Shown here in pieces: positions 55,506 to 64,000 of a DNA stretch of 64,000 nucleotides (within the stretch, counting starts at the first letter, position 1; the number at the start of each line of letters is the position of its first letter). The translations under genes were made by a program, and so were the position numbers. The notes under the pieces are model-generated. The model ran no database searches and had not been told where the DNA came from. It saw only the letters and a list, made by a program, of their open reading frames with translations. The DNA is taken from the NCBI GenBank assembly GCA_963556695.1, contig CAUWAG010000010.1, positions 2,232,001-2,296,000 of the forward strand, written 5' to 3'. Source of the stretch: Anthostomella pinea (lineage: Eukaryota > Ascomycota > Sordariomycetes > Xylariales > Xylariaceae).

Positions 55506-55516
55506 TGTGATAATTA

Positions 55517-58059
55517 TTATTATTATTATTACTCATACGCTGACCCGCCGTATGGACATCTCGGAGAGTCGTCTGGTATGCAGACCTCTTACAATCTATC
55601 TCCGTGTGATAAAATCTAGCAGGGGATGAAAACCCACACGCTACAGTCTAGTTCTGGCTTTGTTATGGCGCCGCCGCGGTTTGCTGCAGTTGTATGTTAT
55701 GACCTTCACTGCCTTGACTAACCTGATAGGGCGCACATCCCTTGGCCCGTGAGACCTATCCCCCCTCGTGATATTCCCTCTCCCCCTCGTGATATCCCTA
55801 CTACCATATCCCCCCTCCTTCTCTATTCTATCCGGTACCGTTCTATATCCTCTACGGTCCGGCTCTTTGTCGCTTGTTGGGCCACCTCGCCACCGCTTAG
55901 CTTCCTTGCTAGTGAGAACATCCCCAATAGCCCTAGTCGCAAAAACCACCGTATAAATTTCGGGGTCTCGTCCGGATCTGACAGCAAGCTCTCAAAGTCC
56001 CTCCTTGACCGCAACGTTCTCGTCCCAAGAGAGGCTTGCAGTCTGCCTCTTTGGGCCGCGTATAGAGGGCATTGAACCGTCACGTGGTATGCCGTCTCTT
56101 TCTCGCCGCAGTCGCAACATGATGTAGCCTCTCCTGGGACTCTCCTCTAGAACAGGAAAGCCCTTAAGCCGATGGTATCTGTCCGGACCTGGCATAAGGT
56201 AGACGCCTCGTGTTTCTGCAGTCCGTAGTAATACTGCGGGATTGCCCCTGCGAGCTCCTGTAAGAATTCTCCTTGAGCTGCCGGCGACCTTGCAGCAACT
56301 CCCGTCTGGCTGGCTCTTGTAATGGCAACTATCCATTGATTCCTCCACGACCTCTCCAGTGCCTGTTCCGGGTGGTCTTGGCCCAGCCATTTCAGGATCG
56401 CCTCCTTCCGGTCCGTTGGGTTATCTTTCTGCGGGGACGCTATTGCGTGGGGCGACCGTCGAGGCCGACCTCTCCCCCGCCTGCCGCCCTGCGCGGGTCT
56501 TTTTGCGGCCTCCATTACTGCCAATTTTGCGTCTCTTGCCCTCTCTGCCACCTTTCTTATTTCGACAGTAATGTGTCTACCTGTCTCTCCGTATATTCGA
56601 CCTTTAAACGCCGCCATCCTCATATCTAGGTATGCGTCCAGCGGGGGACAACCGGTCTCTGTCTCCAGCAAATGTCACGGCACGGCTTTAAAGGCCCCTG
56701 CCATCACCCTTAAACATGCCGCTTGCGTGGTGAGTATCTTTCTCGCTAGCCCTTGGGCCTGGTTGCCCTCCGATGGCGTATGCCACGCCGTCGCGCCAAA
56801 GGCGATGGCGCTTTGTACAACTTTGGTGTATACCTCCCGGGCTTGCGCTGCGCTACATCCCCACGTGGAGGCCGCTATCCCCGTGAGGCCGAAGATCTGA
56901 CGTTCTATCTTCGCCTTTATCTCTTTTAGGTGCCTGTTCCACCGCAACTTTCTGTCTAGGTATACTCCAAGGAACCTAGCTAAAGGTACCGGCTTTACCA
57001 GGACCATCCTGTTTCGGACTGGATCCTGGATTTCTTCCCGCTGCCGCGTAAAATGTATAACCTCGCTTTTTTCATGTTAAACTGTATTCTGTGGCGAGCT
57101 GACCACAACTCGCATACCTGGTATGTCTCTTTAAAGACTTTGCAATTCCTCTTGGGGTCCGGGTGGACCGCCAGCATGTTGGTATCATCAGCAAAGCCCA
57201 CTACCATCATGGGCAAGCCTGCTACTTCAAGCTCTTCATACAGTGTGGCACCATATAACGGGAAGAGGATGGGGGACGCTGGGGACCCCTGGGGGACTCC
57301 AGCACTCAATTCTCGGGCTGCTGACTCTTTTCTATTGAAAAGGAGCTTAGCTGACCGTCTGTTAGTATAGCTTTTTATCCATCTGATAATCCATATGGGG
57401 TATCCCTTTTTCCACAAAATGTGTCGGAGCCGCGTAAAGACAATGGCATCAAAGGCCCCCATGATGTCCAGCTGTATTAGCATTGCTACCGTGCCATAGC
57501 TCCATTCTGTATGGACTGCTTTGACTACCATATGGATTGCATGTTCTGTCGACCTGCCCTTACGGTTCCCTATTTGGCCCTCGCGAAGGAGCCCATGTGT
57601 CTCCGCTGCCTCCATTATACGGTTACCGATAACCTTCTCTATGACTTTCCCTATGCAGCTAAGGAGCGCGATGGGCCGGTAGGCCCCTAGAAGGGCCTTC
57701 TCTTCTGGTGTCTTTCCAGCTTCTGGTAATACCACTACTGATGCCATTTTGAATTGTTTTGGCCACTCGCCCAGAACGAACGAGCATTCTGCGACCTCTG
57801 CCAGGGCCACTCTCAGTGGTTTGCCGCACGCTTTAAGGAATCCTGCTGGTAGAAAGTCCCAGCCTGGGGCCTTCTAGGGCTTTATCAAGTCAAGAACTGC
57901 CTTAATGTCCGTCTTGTCGACCTTCCTGCTTACGGCAAACTTCCCTTCAAAGGGGTCTAGTCCGGTGTCAAAATCTTCCAGGATATCGGACAGGTCTGCT
58001 GTTGGGGAAGGGAAGAATTTTCCTGATAGGATATCTACCTGCTCGTCGAACTTAGACTC
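55517..58059 (-). mobile_element. 5'-truncated LINE (Tad-like), 2.5 kb
   Basis: Minus-strand non-LTR element flanked by 11-bp duplications GTGATAATTAT (55506-55516 and 58060-58070). Its 3' end is a TAA-repeat tail (about 55517-55540). Coding parts are described separately. Different from the LINE at 12.1 kb, which has a CAAA-type tail and RNase H end. Confidence 0.87.
55640..58059 (-). pseudogene. LINE ORF2: reverse transcriptase and C-terminal zinc knuckle
   Basis: The reverse transcriptase runs from about 58040 to 56990: 'YRPIALLSCIGKVIEKVI', 'QLDIMGAFDAI' (first catalytic Asp), 'AGVPQGSPASPILF' and 'VVGFADDTNML' (the paired catalytic Asps). Downstream, 'LARFLGVYLDRKLRWNRHL' is the usual post-RT segment. 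'EASTLCQVRTDTIGLRAFLF' and a Cys/His knuckle near 56090 complete the C-terminus. The endonuclease is lost by 5' truncation. Lesions: TAG near 57876, a frame change near 57000, a TGA near 56672 (fits CGA to TGA) and further breaks. Confidence 0.88.
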
Positions 58060-58070
58060 GTGATAATTAT

Positions 58071-58557
58071 ATTTATACCTTTTCAAAATATCAAAAATAG
58101 TTTATAATTAGTTTAATTTATAACAATTAAATGGAACGCTTTTTAAGGTACAGTATCTAGCTTATAGCTAACTTAATTTATAAAAATTAAACATAGCGTT
58201 TGAAAAGTTATAATAATTAGTTTAATTTTTTGAGGAATTTTAGTATTTAGTAATTTTTATTAATATAAGGGTAATAACATTTACTGTTTATTTATCAATT
58301 TTAAATCTTAATTAAGACATGATAAAAGAGCTTAATAAGTTTATTTTCTTTAAACACAGATAACTTTACGTTTTATTCTTGATAAAGAACTATTCATAAG
58401 AAGCATCAATAAGCTTGAATAATCATTAATTAACGTAGATTATAAGTAAAAAAAAAAGGAAAAGATTTATATTATTATAGCAGGGTTTCATTAATATAAC
58501 GCGACACAGAATAAAATGGTATTATAAATGTTTTAATTAATTATTATTTTATATTAA
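58071..58557. other. AT-rich RIP-type relic
   Basis: AT-rich DNA without genes, bounded by the LINE target duplication on the left and a solo LTR on the right. Confidence 0.5.
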
Positions 58558-58761
58558 TGTTGGAACAGGCTTGAACGATCAATCATAATACTCGAGTATG
58601 GGGTCAAGGTCATGATGTTGCTGATGGTTGGATTGAGAGGAATCTAGCTGGACTCGAAGGTCTGGCCAAGTGCCCTCTCAATCCACTATCTTATCTTATC
58701 TAATCATACATGTGGGTCCTGGTATAGATGGTTTGCAGTCTGGAATCGCATGGATCTAATA
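58558..58761 (-). repeat. Solo LTR of the local copia family (copy 3), RIP-touched
   Basis: A 204-bp LTR in minus orientation with 5-bp duplications ATTAA (58553-58557 and 58762-58766). Its outer end reads CTAATA instead of CCAACA, i.e. two C-to-T changes, one of them in a CpA step. Confidence 0.92.
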
Positions 58762-59076
58762 ATTAACTTATATACTTAAAGCTAGTCTTGAATATGAAAT
58801 ACGTTAAATAAATCGTATAAATCTTTTCTATTATATTAGTTATAACAGGTTTTATCGGTTTATATAATTATTATTTTTAACCATATCTTTAACGTTATCC
58901 AAGGTTTAAACCGTTTTATTTATTCAATTATTTCAAATCTTATCATTAATCTTAATGCGTTATTATTTAAATATAAGGATTTATTAATTTCTAGCGATTC
59001 TTTTCTAAATCTCGGCGATCCTTTTGCTTTTATTTATATATTCATCATTAATTTAATTAATATAAAATTATCCAGG
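58762..59076. other. AT-rich relic
   Basis: AT-rich, no coding potential. The last five bases (CCAGG) should be the target duplication of the copia element; the matching copy would lie beyond the window. Confidence 0.5.
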
Positions 59077-59280
59077 TGTTGGATCCATGCGATTCCAGAC
59101 TGCAAACCATCTATACCAGGACCCACATATATGATTAGATAAGATAAGATAGTGGATTGAGAGGGCACTTGGCCAGACCTTCGAGTCCAGCTAGATTCCT
59201 CTCAATCCAACCATCAGCAACATCATGACCTTGACCCCATACTCGAGTATTATGATTGATCGTTCAAGCCTGTTCCAACA
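59077..59280 (+). repeat. 5' LTR of the copia element
   Basis: TGTTGGATCC to GTTCCAACA, 204 bp. Same family as the three solo LTRs at 1939, 5762 and 58558. Should contain the element's promoter. Confidence 0.93.
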
Positions 59281-59559
59281 CTGATCAGTGTTGTCTCCCA
59301 AGGCAACACAGATAAGCAAGGAAAAGAAGAGATCTTACTGTATCAATGTTCCTGACACGAGACTCGGGATACAGCCAAAGATCTGGATCTTCTGTCGCAA
59401 ACATTCCTCCAGAGGAGGCGATTCGAGGCACAGCACGAGATCCGAGGTTTTCTACTGCAAACGTTCCTCCAGAGGCGACTCGAGGCAATAGATTACGCTG
59501 CAATCACAGCAATACTCATATCCCGCGCGGCAGCACAGACTGTTGACAGAACCCTCCCC

Positions 59560-59778
59560 CACACATCCATCCGACGCGCCCGTCCGACACACGCCCATCC
59601 GACACATGCCAGATTGTTGACAGAACCACCTGGCACACATCCATCCGACACGCCCATCCCACACGCCTATCCCACACGCCCATCCGACACGTGCCCATCT
59701 GACACGTCCATCCGACACGCCCATATCCAACACAAGTACATCCGACACGAGTACATCCGACACGAGTACATCCGACAA
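59560..59778 (+). repeat. CATCCGACACG minisatellite in the copia leader
   Basis: Irregular tandem copies of a unit close to CCCATCCGACACG, then three near-perfect CGAGTACATCCGACA units just before the gag ATG at 59780. Confidence 0.8.
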
Positions 59779-59779
59779 G

Positions 59780-61570
59780 ATGGCCTCCAGCAGTGACAAC
59801 AGCGAAATCCAAGTCGCTCAAGACCCCGCTGACATCCTGAGAGATAAGAAGCTACGATACCTTGGCAAGCACAATCTACATGCCAACCTTGTCGACTCCA
59901 TCGATCTCGATATGATCCATCCAGTCGATCTGAGAGATGACGACACTATTCACATCAACTCGTACACCCTAGCCTGCATTGATCGTTATAATGGCAATGA
60001 GAAGCCTGTCCCCTACGACATCTTTGAGAGCTTCCGAATGGACTTTGAAGAATGGACAAGGGACAACTTCGAGAAGATTGAACGAATCATCCGAGGCATC
60101 TTCCGAAAATGCCTTATTTCCCAAGGAATCTATCTAGGCAAGGCAAACCACTCTATTGCGGACGCACTTGCCAACCTCGTAACCGCAGAAGACCTTCCTG
60201 TCTGGGATAAGATCACGCTTGACAGGACGAAACTGTTATATCCAAACCCTGACCTGTGGAAAATGGTTGAAGGTTACATGGCTATCTAAGCACACAAAAA
60301 CGGCGATGACGCTGATTCATCCAATACCAACACACCTGGTTTCGATCTTCAAGACGAAAATGACCCCCCTCCTGCTAATACTGCTAACCTCGAACCTACT
60401 GAGCAGCATGTTTCACAGAGCCATATCGCGTTCCAGAGCATTGACAGCAACCAGTTGAGAGATACTTTACGAACACCTGCTCCGATACGTCCCCAATATC
60501 GGAATCCCTCACAGACTCCGCAAGCCGGATTCATACCCGGACAAACCCCGATGGCATACGCAATTGACAGCTTCGTCCCCGGTCCTCGACATGTTACTGT
60601 TACACCGGACCCCGGTTTCAAGACCTACCAACAGCACAATCAATGGCTTCAGAACCAGCCACCTGACCCATATACACAGATTCCCCCTGCCCCAGTAGCA
60701 AACGAAGATCTTGCTTCTGCAACCATCGCTACGTTCGCTAAGATATGGACAAAGGAAGACTGTTACTCCGGAAGACCATATGATATTCTGGACGACAAGA
60801 TACGTTATTTCCTGAACACGTGTTCTACCATTGGCATCAAACCTGGTCAATTCCACGCGGTATTCCCTCAAGTGCTTACTGGCGCAGCCCGAATATATTT
60901 CATGCACCATGTTAGCCGTTATTTCATGTTTTCTGACATGTATAATCGTCTCAAGATACATTTTGACAAAGAGGTTAACAGGACGCAGTATCATCGTGAT
61001 TGGTCTGCAATTACCTACGGCAATTTGAAGGCACGACTCGAGAATGCCAATAAGTCCAATATGGACGTCCTCGAGGCATTACTTGACAAGCTGCAGCTTT
61101 GTCAACGCGCCCTCGGCCCATCATATCTCAGCGAGACACAGCTAATTGCAGCTGTGGAACGCGCCTGCCGTAGCGTCAAGGAACTCGAATACGCATTGTT
61201 CACCCCGTCTCATACATTCGAGGCTCTTGCATCCAAGCTCCGACAATCACTCCAGACCTCTGAAGACTCAACTAACAGCGCCCAGCATGCTGCTAATTAG
61301 TACTTTACTGATCGCAAGTTCTACCGGCAGAAAGACAAGTAATACAATAAACGAGATGGCAATGTTACCAGACGTTGTTACATCTGTAGTGACCCTGACT
61401 GTCGATCGTGGAAGCATTCTCCAGAGGAACAACGAAAATCCAAAGAGAAATGGCGGCACGATCAACAGTTCCGTGGACGACCGACCACAGGCCCTGCCTA
61501 TATTCACTTCCTGGCCGACTACGAGCCAGATCTTGACTCCGACCCCGATAACACGCATGATCAACACGTC
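59780..61570 (+). pseudogene. Copia gag with zinc knuckle, three in-frame stops
   Basis: One frame from ATG 59780 carries a capsid-like region ('GKANHSIADALANLVTAEDL', later 'MHHVSRYFMFSDMYNRLKIH') and a zinc knuckle at about 61373-61420 ('CYICSDPDCRSWKHS', the fungal copia variant of CCHC). Stops at 60287 (TAA), 61298 (TAG) and 61340 (TAA) lie in the same frame, without indels. The two TAAs fit CAA codons and the TAG fits CAG. Confidence 0.85.
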
Positions 61571-62098
61571 ATGGATTCTGGAAGCGACAGTAGCAACGAT
61601 GCTATACAGTACCTCACAGCCACCTTACTTAGTGACCAAGCGTTTCAATATTCAATTACTGCCACGGACAACTCCCAGGTTGGGTTCGAGTCTGACAGCT
61701 TCATACTGGATAGATATACCAGTTCTACATTCCAAGGAATTATGCCTGATTCTGGCGCTGCTTCCGTTTCAACAGCTGGCAAGGGTCAATTCTTAGCCTT
61801 ACAGCGCGAGCTACCCTCAGTTTTACTCGATAAATCACGCGCTGGAGAAGCTACGGTTAAATTCGGTGAAGGACAGCCCCTAGATTCCCTTGGCACGATC
61901 CATGTTGACACCCCCATTGGAGACGTGACGTTCCATGTCGTTGACACCCAAACTCCCTTCCTCCTCTGCCTGAAAGACTTCGACAATCTTGGCGTAATGT
62001 TTGACAATATTGCCAATAAGATGATCCGACTGCGAGATGGCAAGTCTATCCCAATCACCCGCAAATGGGCCACCCCTGGTTCTTCCCCTCAGCAATGA
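61571..62098 (+). CDS. Copia aspartic protease region
   Basis: In frame with gag. The active-site motif is 'MPDSGAASVS' (Asp-Ser-Gly), followed by 'GTIHVDTPIGDVTFHVVDT' and 'PFLLCLKDFDNLGV', the usual flap and C-terminal half. It ends in a TGA that overlaps the next ATG (ATGA at 62095-62098), and the integrase is in the -1 frame. Confidence 0.85.
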   Translation: MDSGSDSSNDAIQYLTATLLSDQAFQYSITATDNSQVGFESDSFILDRYTSSTFQGIMPDSGAASVSTAGKGQFLALQRELPSVLLDKSRAGEATVKFGEGQPLDSLGTIHVDTPIGDVTFHVVDTQTPFLLCLKDFDNLGVMFDNIANKMIRLRDGKSIPITRKWATPGSSPQQ

Positions 62099-64000
62099 CA
62101 ACTGCATCAACCGGTGTTTTCCTGACAGAAGCTGAATTACGACGCGTTCATACCCGATTTGGACACCCTTCTATTGGCAAGCTTTACAAGCTCTTGGAGA
62201 AATCTGGCAACGAAGCTGATCGAGATGCCATTGCAATGATCAACAAGTTTTGCCATCACTGCCAGGTCAAAGGCCCGTCACCACAGCGGTTCAAGTTCTC
62301 CATCAAGAAGGATATTGATTTCAACTACGAAGTCATCGTTGATGTCATGTACCTGGAGAGCAAGCCCGTTCTTCATTGCGTTGACGCCGCTACAGCCTTC
62401 CAAACAGCCCAATTCCTTCTCAACCTGTCTGCCAAGGAGACCTGGGAAGCATTGAAACGATGTTGGATTGACACCTATCTTAGCCCTCCAGATGTCCTGA
62501 CGCACGATGCCGGTACCAACTTTGCAGCCACAGAATTTCGCGCTGAAGCCCGATTGCTTGGAATCACCTGTCATCAGATTCCCGTTGAAGCTCATTGGTC
62601 GATTGGCAAGGTTGAACGGTATCATACCCCCATTCGACGCTCTTACGAGATTATCCAAGCCGAATCATCAGGGATCTCTCGAGAAGCTGCCCTGCAGATG
62701 GCAGTAAAAGCCGTGAACGATACCGCCGGTCCTGATGGTCTTGTACCAACACTCTTGGTCTTTGGAGCCTATCCACGCATTACGATGGATTCGCCACCAA
62801 CACTATCACAGCTTCAACGTGCACAGGCCCAGGCCAAAGCAATGGCCGAACTACGTAAGCTCCGAGCCAAGCAAAACGTTCAAAATGCTCTGAACACAAG
62901 GAACGGCCCTGATACAACCCCAACACTGCCTCTCTCTCTTCCCATCGGCAGTGAAGTCCTTGTCTATCGCGAAAAAGACAAATATCAAGGCCCGTACAAG
63001 GTTCTATCAGTGACAGACCGAAAAGTGACCATTGAGATGGTCAACGGACCAACCCTATTCAGCCGCACGCACGTCAAGCCGTACAACTGTTACCCTGACA
63101 CGACCCTCGATACTGAGAAGCTTAATGACTACGATGCCCCCGTTCCGTTCGAATATCCAGAACCGACACTCCCCCGTCGTCGCGGCCGCCCTCTGAAGCT
63201 CCCTACACCCATCCAAAGCACGAAGCGACCGCGAGGCCGACCCAGAAAAATATATGTGGTACACATAGCCACTACGACTACAAGCGAAGAGGAGAACTTC
63301 GCTGGCTCTTTTGTCCAGCAAGATGAATATGGCATTTTCCTCTCGCACAAGGAGCGTGCTGATCACGCTCTCGCCCTGAAACTGCGCACTGAAGGCAAGA
63401 TCACAGCCCCCGGAGCACCCTTCGAGCAATCCGATCTCGTTGAGATTGAGTCTCTATTTGCCGATGAAGTGCTTGTCCCCATTCTGTTTGACAGCAAGAT
63501 TCACAGTGATACCCGACTGTTTAACTCTTGTCTCGTCCGCACTGTCAAAGGCATCAATGACCGCCCTTACGAGAAGAGCAGACTCGTGGTTCAAGGATAT
63601 AACGATCATGAGAAGCACAGTATCATGACCCAAGCGCCGACGATCATGCGATGTAGCCAACGACTGGCCATGGCTTTGACACCGTCTCTACGACGGCTGG
63701 GTTGCCTCGCCGCCTCTCGAGACATCACTATGGCTTATACACAGTCACGACACCCAATGAATCGTCTTGTCCTATGCAAGCTACCCATTGAACTAAAGAA
63801 GAAGTATCCAGAGGGTACGATTCTTCGCGTCGATAAACCCCTATACGGAATCGCAGAAGCTGGGAATCATTGGTATAACACATATTCTGCCCATCACAAG
63901 GAAAGACTAGAAATGGAGACATCCGTATACGACCCTTGTTTATTTATTACGAAGAAAGGCAACGACTTTGCTATCGCAGCCCTTCAAACTGACGACACCT
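62095..64000 (+). CDS. Copia integrase and reverse transcriptase, runs off the window
   Basis: An open frame of at least 635 codons. It begins with the HHCC zinc domain ('RRVHTRFGHPS', 'CHHCQVKG'). The integrase core follows with Asp in 'DVMYLESKP', Asp in 'VLTHDAGTNF' and Glu in 'HWSIGKVERYH'. After a linker comes the RVT_2 reverse transcriptase: 'KSRLVVQGYND', 'DITMAYTQS' (first Asp), 'VDKPLYGIAEAGNHWY' and 'ALQTDDT' (the paired Asps, fungal variant of YVDD), which is cut by the window end. No stop in this part, in contrast to gag. RNase H and the 3' LTR lie outside. Confidence 0.93.
   Translation, partial: MTTASTGVFLTEAELRRVHTRFGHPSIGKLYKLLEKSGNEADRDAIAMINKFCHHCQVKGPSPQRFKFSIKKDIDFNYEVIVDVMYLESKPVLHCVDAATAFQTAQFLLNLSAKETWEALKRCWIDTYLSPPDVLTHDAGTNFAATEFRAEARLLGITCHQIPVEAHWSIGKVERYHTPIRRSYEIIQAESSGISREAALQMAVKAVNDTAGPDGLVPTLLVFGAYPRITMDSPPTLSQLQRAQAQAKAMAELRKLRAKQNVQNALNTRNGPDTTPTLPLSLPIGSEVLVYREKDKYQGPYKVLSVTDRKVTIEMVNGPTLFSRTHVKPYNCYPDTTLDTEKLNDYDAPVPFEYPEPTLPRRRGRPLKLPTPIQSTKRPRGRPRKIYVVHIATTTTSEEENFAGSFVQQDEYGIFLSHKERADHALALKLRTEGKITAPGAPFEQSDLVEIESLFADEVLVPILFDSKIHSDTRLFNSCLVRTVKGINDRPYEKSRLVVQGYNDHEKHSIMTQAPTIMRCSQRLAMALTPSLRRLGCLAASRDITMAYTQSRHPMNRLVLCKLPIELKKKYPEGTILRVDKPLYGIAEAGNHWYNTYSAHHKERLEMETSVYDPCLFITKKGNDFAIAALQTDDT

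Larger units (their letters stand above)
59077..64000 (+). mobile_element. Ty1/copia LTR retrotransposon, 5' part
   Basis: A 204-bp 5' LTR is followed by a leader, gag, protease, integrase and reverse transcriptase in copia order (integrase before RT). No 3' LTR lies within the window. The base sequence after the LTR (CTGATCAGTG) is not a duplication of the flank, which confirms that this is the start of an internal region. I see no standard TGG primer-binding site directly after the LTR. Confidence 0.93.

Noticed and set aside
1..64000. CRISPR array or bacterial-type operons
   Set aside because: No regularly spaced short repeats of that kind, and introns with eukaryotic splice sites throughout.

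Overview
The window looks like nuclear DNA of a filamentous ascomycete (Pezizomycotina). Host genes carry short introns (about 45-150 bp) with GT..AG ends and CTAAC/CTGAC-type branch sites. The protein set is fungal: an Spg1-type septation GTPase, a GPI-anchored adhesin-like protein and a small secreted cysteine-rich protein. Repeats are full of G:C-to-A:T nonsense changes and sit in very AT-rich DNA, as expected of repeat-induced point mutation (RIP). I cannot name the species.

Layout. Positions 1-6.3 kb are a decayed, AT-rich repeat block. A Fot1/pogo-type transposon on the minus strand (about 492-5615) is split in two by a 3.3 kb insertion. The insertion carries mitochondrial DNA (nad4, atp8 and atp6 in organellar order) and a solo LTR. 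A second solo LTR follows at 5.8 kb. From 6.3 to 52.9 kb is mostly gene space: a berberine-bridge-type flavin oxidase (7.3-9.2 kb), a small membrane protein (11.5 kb), a large mosaic surface protein (13.6-19.9 kb, apparently broken), an unknown multi-exon gene (22-23.7 kb), a mitochondrially targeted acidic protein (24.5-25.4 kb), Spg1 (26.6-27.6 kb), glycine cleavage H protein (29.4-30.1 kb), hydroxymethylbilane synthase (30.4-31.5 kb), a secreted cysteine-rich protein (33.1-33.7 kb), a C2H2 zinc-finger protein (35.8-36.5 kb), two membrane-protein genes each with one premature TAA (38.8-41.8 and 43.1-43.8 kb), an SDR oxidoreductase (46.4-47.4 kb) and a secreted S28 serine peptidase (49.1-50.7 kb). 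Three mobile insertions sit within the gene space: a 559 bp tRNA-headed SINE (10.4-11.0 kb), a 5'-truncated LINE that shares the SINE's 3' tail (12.1-12.9 kb), and a dead Tc1-like element (44.6-46.0 kb).

From 52.9 kb to the end is a second repeat block. It holds a complete but dead Fot1/pogo element with TIRs, AT-rich relics, a 2.5 kb truncated LINE with target-site duplications, a solo LTR, and the 5' LTR, gag, protease, integrase and part of the reverse transcriptase of a Ty1/copia element that runs off the window. Its LTR belongs to the same family as the three solo LTRs.

The host genes do not form an obvious pathway or cluster. Their neighbours are ordinary divergent or convergent pairs. 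The most informative structures are the nested mitochondrial insertion, the SINE/LINE pair with matching tails and 14-bp target duplications, and three otherwise intact host reading frames each stopped by a single TAA. All assignments come from reading motifs by eye; no database search was run. Splice sites were chosen by frame, consensus and domain continuity.
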